The position numbers and the translations under genes were made by a program. A DNA stretch of 16,194 nucleotides, from positions 1 through 16,194 of the forward strand of contig CAUFXR010000059.1 of the NCBI GenBank assembly GCA_959596515.1. Reading direction: 5' to 3'. The DNA comes from an uncultured Oscillospiraceae bacterium. Its GTDB lineage: Bacteria; Bacillota; Clostridia; Oscillospirales; Acutalibacteraceae. Of this stretch, positions 1 through 6,746 are shown piece after piece. Within the stretch, counting starts at the first letter, position 1. Every line of letters starts with the position of its first letter. Under the pieces are notes generated by a model. The model did not search any database and was not told the origin of the DNA. It was given only the letters and a program-made list of their open reading frames with translations.

Positions 1-251
1 TCAAACCCCAGATCGCCTGGCGGCCGGCCTATGGGCCCCGAACTCTTTTGAAGCCAGGCGGCACCGCGCTTGGTGATCTATCGCGCTCTATCAAACCCCA
101 GATCGCCTGGCGGCCGGCCTATGGGCCCCGAACTCTTTTGAAGCCGGGCGGCACCGCGTTTGGTGATCTATCGCGCTCCATCAAATCCCAGATCGCCTGG
201 CGGCCGGCCTATGGGCCCCGAACTCTTTTGAAGCCGGGCGGCACCGCGCTT
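1..251. repeat. 90-bp tandem repeat, about 2.8 copies, cut by window edge
   Basis: Copies begin at 1, 91 and 181 (TCAAACCCCAGATCGCCTGG and close variants). The third stops matching near 251. Copies differ at only a few positions. The unit is much richer in G+C than the flanks and contains self-complementary stretches such as GGCGGCCGGCC and GGGCCC. Since 90 is a multiple of three, one + frame stays open from base 3 to the stop at 270-272 and would encode a 30-residue repeat, but I see no ribosome site or known protein. I treat it as a minisatellite; the array continues left of the window. Confidence 0.9.
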
Positions 252-270
252 AGGCGGCCTGGTATTTTTT
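234..270 (+). terminator. possible terminator closing the 90-bp array
   Basis: CCGGGC (234-239) can pair with GCCTGG (257-262), with one G-U pair, and TATTTTTT follows at 263-270. The stem is short and the loop long (17 nt), so this is tentative. It would stop transcripts that read through the repeat array. Confidence 0.35.
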
Positions 271-320
271 AAAAATTTCTTAATTATCAAAATTCTCCGG
301 AGACTCTCCGGTGGAATCTG

Positions 321-349
321 TTGTCAAAGCGGGAAATTTATGTTAAACT
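321..349 (+). promoter_or_regulatory. sigma-A promoter for the ATP-grasp gene
   Basis: TTGTCA (321-326), a 17-bp spacer and TAAACT (344-349) give a near-consensus promoter with an expected start near 356. It leaves an untranslated leader of about 240 nt. A short palindrome, CCGGAGACTCTCCGG, lies just upstream at about 296-311. Confidence 0.6.
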
Positions 350-355
350 GTTCTG

Positions 356-595
356 CGACAAGAAGTGGTTCTGACAAAAGCAGAATCTCTTTTTTAAATT
401 CGAGCGGCCAGACGCGGTTTTGAGGGCATTGATTTTTTGTTGTCCCACTAATGTTCCGGCGGGAACTTTCCCTCGCGTCTCCGCGAAAAACACACAGGGC
501 CTGGCTCTTTCAGCGGTGTAAACCGACTCCGTGTTGCCGGCAATCAGGCCAGCGGTGAAATTCGGGCTTTGATAAGTGAGGATGAACAAAACGAT
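356..595 (+). promoter_or_regulatory. long structured 5' leader of the ATP-grasp gene
   Basis: GGTTCTG (367-373) pairs with CAGAATC (381-387), one G-U pair, followed by a T run at 90-95 of that hundred (390-395), which resembles a weak early terminator. Further on are perfect small hairpins GTTCC/GGAAC (453-466) and CGCG/CGCG. A larger fold has an outer stem GGCCTG (498-503)/CAGGCC (545-550) enclosing CGGT-GTAA-ACCG and TTGCCGGCAA. The 7-mer AGCGGTG occurs at 512-518 and 551-557. I recognise no known riboswitch class. No coding gene is supported here. Confidence 0.35.
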
Positions 596-1633
596 ATGTG
601 GCAGAGGATCAAAACATTTTTCGCCAGAGTACAAACTATGAGCGTAAAAGCCATGTGGATGATGATCCAAAAAATTCACGAGGAGTCTCATGTCTCCCGT
701 CTGTTTATTTTATGCGATATGGTTTGGTGCGCCCTTCATTACGGTGTAGGCTATCTGGAATACCGGGTCTTCGGATGGGTTTATATCCGGGGCAAAAAGC
801 GGAAAACCTTCATGACCATGCAGGATAACCTGCGGGTGTGCCGATTGGCCAATGACAAAGCCTATCTTTCCTTATTCGAGGACAAGCTTCAATTCAATGA
901 AAAATTCCGCGAGTTTGTCCACCGTGATTTTCTGGACCTGCGGAAAGCATCCTTTGAGGAATTTCAAGATTTCTGTCAGCGCCATTCGGTAATCTTTGTG
1001 AAAGAAACCGACGGTTTCGGTGGCGTGGGCGCTAGAAAAATCAGCGTCGCCGACTACCAGGGCGAGGTTTCCTGCCGGGCCCTTTATCAGGAGCTAAAGG
1101 AAAATCACCTGTTCGTGGTAGAGGAATGTGTGGTTCAATGCGAAAAAATGAATTTGCTTTGTCCCACCTCAATTAACACCCTTCGAATGGTCACGGTTCT
1201 CGCCGACGGAAAGCCCTATTTGATGTATACCCTGGTGCGCATGGGGAACGGTACCAAAGCGGTGGATAATATCTCCAGCGGCGGTATGTACGCCCCAGTG
1301 GATGAAAACGGCGTAATCTTCAAGCCTGCCTTCTGCGATAAAACCGGAGAGCTTTATGAAATTCACCCCTTCACCAAGACCAAATTAGTGGGCTTTCAGA
1401 TTCCTTTTTATCCCCAGGCAGTGGAAATGGTATTTGATGCGGCAAAGCGTGTCCCCCAAGTAGGCTATGTGGGCTGGGATGTCGCTATGGCTGAGGATGG
1501 GCCTCTGCTCATTGAAGGCAACACGATGCCCGGTTATGATATGCCTCAAAACTATTATCACCTGCGGGATGAAAAGGCGGGTATCCTTTCCCGGTTTCAG
1601 GAAGTGCTCGGAGATCGTCTGGAAGCGAACTGA
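596..1633 (+). CDS. sugar-transfer-associated ATP-grasp family protein
   Basis: A 345-residue cytoplasmic protein resembling the ATP-grasp family found in polysaccharide and sugar-transfer loci (alpha-L-glutamate ligase-related, ATPgrasp_ST type). Such enzymes use ATP to activate a carboxylate for ligation; the substrate of this group is not established. Visible signatures are the lysine and glycine-rich loop KETDGFGGVGA (K136 to about residue 146), the central PTSINTLRMVT segment near residues 195-206, and the metal-binding end of the fold, LLIEGNTMPG (E307, N309). The length suits the family. The N-terminal 60 residues are basic and aromatic and may touch the membrane. I chose ATG 596, with GAGG 12 nt upstream; an in-frame TTG at 569 would add nine residues and cannot be excluded. 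It appears monocistronic behind the 321-349 promoter. No glycosyltransferase lies beside it in this window, so its pathway is unknown. Confidence 0.8.
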   Translation: MWQRIKTFFARVQTMSVKAMWMMIQKIHEESHVSRLFILCDMVWCALHYGVGYLEYRVFGWVYIRGKKRKTFMTMQDNLRVCRLANDKAYLSLFEDKLQFNEKFREFVHRDFLDLRKASFEEFQDFCQRHSVIFVKETDGFGGVGARKISVADYQGEVSCRALYQELKENHLFVVEECVVQCEKMNLLCPTSINTLRMVTVLADGKPYLMYTLVRMGNGTKAVDNISSGGMYAPVDENGVIFKPAFCDKTGELYEIHPFTKTKLVGFQIPFYPQAVEMVFDAAKRVPQVGYVGWDVAMAEDGPLLIEGNTMPGYDMPQNYYHLRDEKAGILSRFQEVLGDRLEAN

Positions 1634-1697
1634 GCGCCAGGGTTGTGTCCGCACAGTCTGAGATTGAGCGCCGCGTAACCGATATCCAGCCGCATCC

Positions 1698-1874
1698 GTC
1701 TGCATGAATCACGCACCGCTCGGATGAGTATGAAGTTCCGGTCTGCATGAATCACGCACCGCTCGGGTGAGCATGAAATTCCGGTCTGCATCAATCACGC
1801 GCCGCTCGGATGAGCATGAAGTCCGGTCTGCATGAATCACGCACCGCTCGGATGAGTATGAAGTTCCGGTCTGC
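1698..1874. repeat. 43-bp tandem repeat, four copies plus a stub
   Basis: Units start at 1698, 1741, 1784 and 1826 (43, 43, 42 and 43 bp), each beginning GTCTGCATGAATCACGCACC or a close variant and ending TTCCG. A six-base stub follows at 1869. Copies 1 and 4 look identical; copies 2 and 3 carry a few substitutions and copy 3 a one-base deletion. The period is not a multiple of three, so this is not coding. It sits 65 bp after the ATP-grasp stop codon. The remaining gene-free stretch to 2039 shows nothing else clear. Confidence 0.92.
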
Positions 1875-2039
1875 CTGCGGTAGGGCTGGAGCGTTTATTT
1901 TATTCTCACTTGGGATGGCCACTCGTTGGCACAGGATCCTTTCCTCAGAGTTGGCCTTCTTCTTTTCCTTGGCAGAAGCGGCGTGGTTTCGCCCTTTTGC
2001 CTTTTCCGTATCTGTAGGCTTTCATTTTGTGAATTTCCT

Positions 2040-2069
2040 AAGGCGTAAATCCCTTCGGATTTGCGCCTT
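2040..2069 (+). promoter_or_regulatory. stem-loop just upstream of the lipoprotein gene's ribosome site
   Basis: AAGGCGTAAATCC (2040-2052) pairs with GGATTTGCGCCTT (2057-2069) over 13 bp with a single G-U pair and a CTTC loop. No T run follows on either strand, so it is not a usual intrinsic terminator. Its right arm ends 8 nt before AAGGAG (2078-2083), so it is placed to affect translation initiation or mRNA 5' stability. Confidence 0.55.
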
Positions 2070-2089
2070 CCCCAGTTAAGGAGACTTTT

Positions 2090-4060
2090 ATGAAACATAA
2101 CCGTATGATAGCCGGGGCTTTGGCTCTGGTTCTCGCTTTTGGGTTTGGAGGTTGTTCCCCTTCGTCCGACGATTTTGACGCCACGCAAAAGGGCGCCACA
2201 GAAATCACCCGGCAAAAAAACGAGGAAGTCTATCGTCAGCTGGATTTCAACAATAAGGATGAAATCAACGCTGCGGCAACAGGTTTGCTGGATTCCCCCG
2301 AGGCTTTGGAAATCAAAAACGAGGAGGGCAACGTGATTTGGAGCCAAAAGGCCTTTTCTTTCGTCACCGAGGACACGCCTTCTCCAGACACAGTCCATCC
2401 CGGACTTTGGAGCAACGCACAGATGAACAGGTATTACGGGCTGTTCCAGGTGGATGACCGTATTTTTCAGGTGCGTGGTTACGACGTCACTAATCTGACC
2501 CTGATTGCCGGGGATACCGGATGGATCATTGTGGATCCCATGTCCAATGCGGAGGCCATGAAAGCCGCTCTGGAGCTTATCGAAAAAGATATCGAGGAAC
2601 GGCCGATCTCGGCGGTGATCTACACCGCCGCATCCGTTAATCATTACGGCGGCGTAGGCGCTTTACTGGAGGATGCCACGACATCGATCCCCATTATCGC
2701 GCCTCAGGGGTTCTTGGATGCCGCGGGCACGGAGAATCTGTTTACCGAGAACAGTTCCCGCAGGGAAGCGGAATATTTGTCCGGAAGCCTTCTGCCGGCA
2801 GGCGCCCAGGGCAGCTTGTTCATCGGCAAAGACGCAACCACCACAAGCGGTACGGCAACCTATCTCGCTCCCAACGATTTTATTCAGGAAACGGGAGAGA
2901 CCCGGGTGATCGACGGCGTAGAAATCCAGTTTCAGTTGTCGGAGGATACTACCGGCAGCGTGGCTATGAATCTATATTTTCCTGACACTAAATGCCTTTG
3001 GCTTTCCGAAAATTGCTGCGGTATCCTTCACGATCTTTACGATGTCACCGGGGAAGAAGCCTCACGACCTGACCAGTGGGCGGATTTTCTGACGGAAACC
3101 TATGCTCTCTACGGCGATTTAGTGGAAATCGTGATTGAGGCCCATAATTGGCCCCATTGGGGAAATGACGTGATCTGCACCTATCTTTCCAATCTCGCGG
3201 CGGCCTACCAGTATGTGTTTGACCAAACTCTCCATTTGATGAACCAAGGCTACACAGAGTCGGAGATTGTCCAATCTCTGACTTTGCCGCAGGATCTTGC
3301 CCAAAGCTGGTATTTGCGTCAATACTGCGCCTCTTTAGGCGACAGCATTCGTGCGGTATACCAGTCCTATCAAACCGTTTCCAGCCTGAACCCAGTGGAT
3401 TTAAATCCGCTGACGGAAACAGAGACCGCCCGCCGGCTGGTAGAATATCTAGGGGATGTGGCCACTGTTTTAAAACGGGCGGAGGAGGATTTCGCTAATG
3501 GAGATTATCAATGGGTAGCCCAAATTACCAATATCCTGATCCAGGCCGATCCTAATAATCAGCAGGCCCGCTATCTGTGCGCGGATGCCCTGGAACAACT
3601 GGGATATCAGTGCGAGTCTGTGTTGTGGCGTAACGCTTATCTAACCGGCGCCAAAGAGCTGCGGGAAGGAGCGGATCCTCAAGAAGTGGATCTGGATCCT
3701 TTCGGGCAAGGCGCCCAGCACTTTATGTCCGGCGAAGCCATTCTGGATTGTATGGGAACTCTGGTGGACAAGGATCTGGCAAACGGCAAGGAATTCACTT
3801 TTATTCTGACCTTAACCGATGACGACGAAACCTATACGGTGCAGCTCAAAAACAGTGTGCTTTTGGTTTATCCCGGTGTTGTGGATCAAACTTGTAAAAA
3901 CAAAATCACCACCACTTCCTCTGGCCTGTTCGCGATTCTCAATCAGGACACCGACCGCCAAGACCTATTGCTGAAGGTAGAAGGCGATGAAACCATTCCT
4001 TCTGTTTTGTCCGGCTGTCTCAAGAGGTCTTCGGAGGAATTTAACGTGGTCATTCCTTAA
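2090..4060 (+). CDS. SdsA/YjcS-like alkyl sulfatase-fold lipoprotein, probably inactive as a metallohydrolase
   Basis: A 656-residue exported protein. The start ATG has AAGGAG 6 nt upstream. Residues 1-22 form a lipoprotein signal peptide ending in a lipobox-like FGGC (C22), so it should be anchored outside the membrane. The order matches class III alkyl sulfatases: metallo-beta-lactamase domain (about 105-360), alpha-helical dimerisation domain (about 365-500), SCP2-like C-terminal domain (about 545-656). Family landmarks are clear: MNLYFP (293-298), SENCC (E307), AHNWPHWGND (H352), YVFDQTLHLMNQGYTESEI. However, the metal motif HxHxDH-GG reads A180-A-S182-V-N184-H185-YGG, so two histidines and the aspartate are replaced. 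The residue I align to a bridging glutamate is T288. Sulfate-ester hydrolysis by the standard two-zinc mechanism therefore looks unlikely; a binding role is an inference. No aryl or alkyl sulfate genes are adjacent. Confidence 0.85.
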   Translation: MKHNRMIAGALALVLAFGFGGCSPSSDDFDATQKGATEITRQKNEEVYRQLDFNNKDEINAAATGLLDSPEALEIKNEEGNVIWSQKAFSFVTEDTPSPDTVHPGLWSNAQMNRYYGLFQVDDRIFQVRGYDVTNLTLIAGDTGWIIVDPMSNAEAMKAALELIEKDIEERPISAVIYTAASVNHYGGVGALLEDATTSIPIIAPQGFLDAAGTENLFTENSSRREAEYLSGSLLPAGAQGSLFIGKDATTTSGTATYLAPNDFIQETGETRVIDGVEIQFQLSEDTTGSVAMNLYFPDTKCLWLSENCCGILHDLYDVTGEEASRPDQWADFLTETYALYGDLVEIVIEAHNWPHWGNDVICTYLSNLAAAYQYVFDQTLHLMNQGYTESEIVQSLTLPQDLAQSWYLRQYCASLGDSIRAVYQSYQTVSSLNPVDLNPLTETETARRLVEYLGDVATVLKRAEEDFANGDYQWVAQITNILIQADPNNQQARYLCADALEQLGYQCESVLWRNAYLTGAKELREGADPQEVDLDPFGQGAQHFMSGEAILDCMGTLVDKDLANGKEFTFILTLTDDDETYTVQLKNSVLLVYPGVVDQTCKNKITTTSSGLFAILNQDTDRQDLLLKVEGDETIPSVLSGCLKRSSEEFNVVIP

Positions 4061-4069
4061 TCGCGGATT

Positions 4070-4262
4070 GGCGGCGACCTTGTTTTCTAGGTGATTTCAC
4101 CTGACGGTGACCTTACTTGGCGGCAGCTTTACTTCACGGTGACTTTATTGGGCGGCAATCTTACTCGGCGGCAGCCTCACTTTTTAGCATTGTCATTTAG
4201 CGAAAATTTCACCTGGCGGCGATCTCACCTGGCAGCAGTTTTACTTTATGGTGACGTTGCGA
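4070..4262. repeat. degenerate 16-bp tandem array, about 12 units
   Basis: Cut every 16 bases the sequence lines up: GGCGGCGACCTTGTTT (4070), GACGGTGACCTTACTT (4103), GGCGGCAGCTTTACTT (4119), CACGGTGACTTTATTG (4135), GGCGGCAATCTTACTC (4151), GGCGGCAGCCTCACTT (4167), GGCGGCGATCTCACCT (4215), GGCAGCAGTTTTACTT (4231). One unit (4086-4102) is 17 bp, and the units at 4183 and 4199 are strongly diverged. Two subtypes, GGCGGC- and -ACGGTG-, partly alternate. The array starts 10 bp after the lipoprotein stop codon. The following 4263-4399 has no gene; CCGGGT-TAG-ACCCGG (4309-4323) with TTTTT 5 nt later is a possible weak terminator. Confidence 0.8.
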
Positions 4263-4399
4263 CGGCAGATGATAAGCACTGGATCATCGGATTAACGCCA
4301 GTTTCTGTCCGGGTTAGACCCGGTACGCTTTTTCCCCTTGCATGTGAGATTAGAAGAGGCCCTAACAGCTTATCTTATTCTCCACTCTTTGTCTTTTCG

Positions 4400-4429
4400 A
4401 AAGGGACGGTTTGAGACCGTCCCTTTTTT
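4400..4429 (+). terminator. intrinsic terminator
   Basis: AAAGGGACGGT (4400-4410) and ACCGTCCCTTT (4416-4426) pair perfectly over 11 bp around TTGAG, running into TTTTTT. It lies 340 bp after the lipoprotein gene, so transcripts of that gene would carry the 16-bp array in their 3' region. Confidence 0.88.
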
Positions 4430-4464
4430 CTATGATTTTTCCATGATTTTTTATGGTAATTCTA

Positions 4465-4493
4465 TTGACAACTGTTTTATTGTCTTTTATAAT
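4465..4493 (+). promoter_or_regulatory. consensus sigma-A promoter of the padR operon
   Basis: TTGACA (4465-4470), exactly 17 bp, then TATAAT (4488-4493): a perfect match to both consensus hexamers. Expected start is near 4500, about 60 nt before the PadR start codon. Confidence 0.88.
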
Positions 4494-4503
4494 TAGCAAT
4501 ACA

Positions 4504-4525
4504 AAGCATAGTAATACTAAGCATA
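4504..4525. promoter_or_regulatory. candidate PadR operator over the transcription start
   Basis: TAGTAATACTA (4509-4519) is an 11-bp perfect palindrome lying between direct copies of AAGCATA (4504-4510 and 4519-4525). It immediately follows the -10 box. PadR proteins usually repress their own promoter through such AT-rich dyads, so autorepression is a reasonable inference. Confidence 0.5.
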
Positions 4526-4560
4526 TAACATTTATGAAAAGCGATGCGGGGAAAACAACT

Positions 4561-4902
4561 ATGGAACTAAAGCTAGAACAGCAATTCAAGAAAGGCGCCT
4601 TAGAAATGGTGCTTCTCGCCTTAATCGCCCGAAGGCGCTCCTACGGCTATGAACTGATTTTACAGCTTCAAAAAGAAGGCGGCGGTCTTTTTCAAGAGAC
4701 TAAGGAAGGCACTCTCTATCCTATTTTATACCGGCTGGAGGATGAAAATCTCGTTGAAAGCGAGCTGGCGGCAGACGGCGGCAGGCGGGTAAAAAAATAC
4801 TATCGGATTACCGAACGGGGACTTTCCGCTCTGACGGAAAGAAAAAGCTTTTGGCAGAATTATAAAAAAGCAATCGATCATCTGCTTGAGGAGGACTTAT
4901 GA
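4561..4902 (+). CDS. PadR family transcriptional regulator
   Basis: A 113-residue winged-helix DNA-binding protein. The PadR hallmark is clear: KKGALEMVLLALIARRRSYGYEL at the N-terminus, then TKEGTLYPILYRLEDENLVES (recognition helix and wing), then KKYYRITERGLSALTE and a short C-terminal dimerisation helix. The length is typical of short (subfamily-2) PadR proteins. The reading frame stays open further upstream, but ATG 4561 is preferred because GGGGA lies 8 nt before it and family homology begins there; upstream codons would fall at the promoter and operator. It overlaps the next gene by ATGA, the usual arrangement of a PadR regulator with its HAAS-domain partner. It probably represses its own operon. 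The inducing signal is unknown. Confidence 0.92.
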   Translation: MELKLEQQFKKGALEMVLLALIARRRSYGYELILQLQKEGGGLFQETKEGTLYPILYRLEDENLVESELAADGGRRVKKYYRITERGLSALTERKSFWQNYKKAIDHLLEEDL

Positions 4903-5405
4903 ACAAGAATCAATATGTAAATTCCATTTTGAAAAAACTTTTGGTCACTGACCGCATGAAAAAGAGGATCCGGGATGATTTGATGACGGAGATGGAAGCC
5001 TTGGAGGAGCAGGGTCTTTCCTTTGAGGAAATTATGCGGCAAAAGGGAGTCCCTGAGCTGGTGGCCAAAGAATTTAACGATAACAGCTCTGATCCGGAAA
5101 CACAACGGCAGTATCATTTGCAGAAAGGTTTGAAAATCACCGCAGTTGTCCTTCTGGTATCGGCTGCCTTTTTGGTTCTCACAGGCACGGCTTTGCAATA
5201 TGTTCCTTTCTGGTTCTTGTCGCCTTTCGCCGAGGATGAAAATGTGGCGCTGATAGGGGGCACTGATGGCCCCACCACTATTCTTGTCACCAGCCACCTC
5301 AACACCGCGCCTCTGGCTGTCTGGCTGCTGATCCTGGGATGCGTGCTGCTGGTCTTTTGCCTTGCCGCACTTACCTTCTATTGGATTTTAAGGAAAAAGT
5401 ATTAA
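4899..5405 (+). CDS. HAAS-domain (DUF1700-like) membrane protein, PadR partner
   Basis: A 168-residue protein translated from an ATG that overlaps the PadR stop codon, with GAGGAGG just upstream, so translation is coupled. Residues 1-62 form the helical HAAS-like domain commonly paired with PadR regulators (MNKNQYVNSILKKLL...FEEIMRQKGVPELVAKEFN). Two membrane spans follow at about 78-103 and 138-163, with a short basic C-terminal tail. The loop between them holds LIGGTDGPTTILVTS (118-132), which closely resembles the GGADGPT signature of the beta subunit of sodium-translocating decarboxylases. The rest of that 10-plus-span protein is absent. The likely role is membrane signalling to PadR; the function of the motif is unknown. 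Confidence 0.8.
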   Translation: MNKNQYVNSILKKLLVTDRMKKRIRDDLMTEMEALEEQGLSFEEIMRQKGVPELVAKEFNDNSSDPETQRQYHLQKGLKITAVVLLVSAAFLVLTGTALQYVPFWFLSPFAEDENVALIGGTDGPTTILVTSHLNTAPLAVWLLILGCVLLVFCLAALTFYWILRKKY

Positions 5406-5563
5406 ACTTTAATGACTTTGACAGCCGAAATCCAGCTGCGGAAAACAAAGCGCGGCAAACATCAGCCGGCCTTGATGGGAACCTGGCCGAATCCATCACC
5501 GGCAGGCGCCTTAAGACCGCTGGGATTCATCTTATCTCCACCATACATCTGCAGACATAAGTG

Positions 5564-5591
5564 AAAAGCCGCTGTTTTTACAGCGGCTTTT
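5564..5591. terminator. bidirectional terminator between convergent genes
   Basis: AAAAGCCGCTG (5564-5574) and CAGCGGCTTTT (5581-5591) pair perfectly over 11 bp around a TTTTTA loop. Either strand ends in four T, so it can serve both the HAAS gene (+) and the SDR gene (-). The stretch 5406-5563 shows no gene. Confidence 0.75.
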
Positions 5592-5669
5592 CGATTCAAG
5601 TGATCCATTGTCATTTTCTTAAATTTACCGCTTTCTTGAATTTATGGTTTTTTTGAATTCAGGGCGTGT

Positions 5670-6464
5670 TTACTCATCCGCTGTTCCTTTGGTTCCATTA
5701 ACCGGGGATTCATCCTCCCCTTTGCGGTTCTGCATATGGTAACTGCACCGCAGCATCAGCTTTTCCGGGGCCAATCTGCCGGTAAATTTCGCCGCTTTCA
5801 TCAAGGCGCCCGGTACGATAAGCAGCTTTTTCTGGAACATTTTCCGCAGCGCGTAAGCCGCTACCTCACAACTGTTTAAGCCCTTTACGCTGAATCTTAC
5901 CCCCGCCCGGTCATTAAAACCAGTATCTACCGGTCCGGGGCACAAAACACTGACACCGACATCGCTTCGCTCCCGGCGAAGCTCCTCGTAAACAGCCTCG
6001 GTCAGGCGGAACACGTAGGATTTGGAAGCGTAATAGCTTGACATAAGCGGTCCGGCAAAGAAAGCCGCTGATGAGGATACGTTCATCAGGTATCCTTTAT
6101 TCCGCTTTTTGAAGTCCCGCAGAAATAATTTGGTTAGAATATGCACCGCCTGAATGTTCAGCCGAAGCATATTCAGTTCCTGCTCCAGATCGGTATCACA
6201 AAATCTGCCATACATTCCATAGCCCGCGTTATTAATCAGCACATCGATATCTTGATCCTTCACCTGATGATATAAGTCAAAGCAGGACTGCTCCCTGGAC
6301 AAATCCAGAGGGATCACCTGAACCTCTGTATTCAGTTCTTGCTTCAATGCCTCCAGCTTATCCCTGCTGCGAGCTACTACGATCAGGTCGTATCCCATTG
6401 CGCTCAATATTCTGGCCATATCCCGGCCAATTCCTCCGCTCGCTCCTGTCACTAAGGCTTTCAA
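5670..6464 (-). CDS. classical short-chain dehydrogenase/reductase
   Basis: A 264-residue NAD(P)(H)-dependent Rossmann-fold oxidoreductase of the classical SDR family. The cofactor loop TGASGGIG is at 6-13, the structural NNAG at 78-81, the catalytic serine in NVSSS at about 130-132, and YYASK gives Y144 and K148. ARSRDKL after the second strand suggests NADP(H) preference. Length and the C-terminal ALMKAAKF segment resemble the DltE/YdfG-like short-chain group. The substrate cannot be read from sequence. I place the start at TTG 6464 because a perfect AGGAGG lies 9 nt upstream and the protein then begins MKALVTGASGGIG; a GTG eight codons earlier (6488) has no such site. It is monocistronic, convergent with the padR operon, and its C-terminal tail is hydrophilic and acidic. 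Confidence 0.88.
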   Translation of the reverse strand: MKALVTGASGGIGRDMARILSAMGYDLIVVARSRDKLEALKQELNTEVQVIPLDLSREQSCFDLYHQVKDQDIDVLINNAGYGMYGRFCDTDLEQELNMLRLNIQAVHILTKLFLRDFKKRNKGYLMNVSSSAAFFAGPLMSSYYASKSYVFRLTEAVYEELRRERSDVGVSVLCPGPVDTGFNDRAGVRFSVKGLNSCEVAAYALRKMFQKKLLIVPGALMKAAKFTGRLAPEKLMLRCSYHMQNRKGEDESPVNGTKGTADE

Positions 6465-6563
6465 TTTCCTTAACCTCCTGTCTCTCACTGTCTCCGTCAG
6501 ACCTTTTGCCTAGTCTGTCCTCAATTCTATCGAAGCGACGCGCAATGGTCTGTATTTTTATTT

Positions 6564-6592
6564 AGTATATCATTTTATCCGTCTTTTCACAA
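6564..6592 (-). promoter_or_regulatory. promoter of the SDR gene
   Basis: On the minus strand TTGTGA (6592-6587), 17 bp, TATACT (6569-6564). The start is expected near 6557, giving a leader of about 90 nt with a small CAGAC/GTCTG hairpin. It stands back to back with the promoter at 6601-6628. Confidence 0.6.
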
Positions 6593-6600
6593 TTCATCCA

Positions 6601-6628
6601 TTGTTTTTTCCCCGGGATATGTTAAAAT
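6601..6628 (+). promoter_or_regulatory. promoter of the small membrane protein gene
   Basis: TTGTTT (6601-6606), 16 bp, TAAAAT (6623-6628). The -35 is imperfect. It would give a leader of about 110 nt before the start codon at 6747. The two divergent -35 boxes (6587-6592 and 6601-6606) are only 8 bp apart, so one bound protein could affect both. Confidence 0.5.
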
Positions 6629-6680
6629 AAAAGCGATCTGTTCCCCGCTTCGGGGAAGTTCGTCTTTGTTGCAAAATCTC

Positions 6681-6716
6681 GGAAAGGGAAAGGCCCCTTG
6701 TTTTCTCTTTCCTTTT
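6681..6716 (+). promoter_or_regulatory. leader hairpin upstream of the small membrane protein
   Basis: GGAAAGGGAAA (6681-6691) pairs with TTTCTCTTTCC (6702-6712) over 11 bp with one G-U pair, followed by TTTT. It is preceded by a compact TTCCCCG-CTT-CGGGGAA hairpin near 6640-6656. It could act as a weak attenuator; the stem is A/U-rich and the T run short. Confidence 0.4.
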
Positions 6717-6746
6717 ACAGTTTCAGGATAGAAAGGACTTATCCCC

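Noticed and set aside
338..691. 117-codon minus-strand frame over the ATP-grasp leader
   Set aside because: No ribosome site, overlaps the start of a well-supported gene, and no recognisable family; the open frame is explained by the structured leader.
1895..2644. 249-codon minus-strand frame
   Set aside because: Antisense to the lipoprotein gene with low-complexity translation and no family resemblance.
1..4262. Tandem arrays as possible CRISPR
   Set aside because: Units are contiguous with no unique spacers of constant length, and there are no cas genes.
4091..4414. 107-codon + frame
   Set aside because: It is a translation of the 16-bp array and the terminator; no ribosome site.
5406..5560. 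Possible short gene after the HAAS protein
   Set aside because: The open frame has no ribosome site and no hydrophobic or family pattern.
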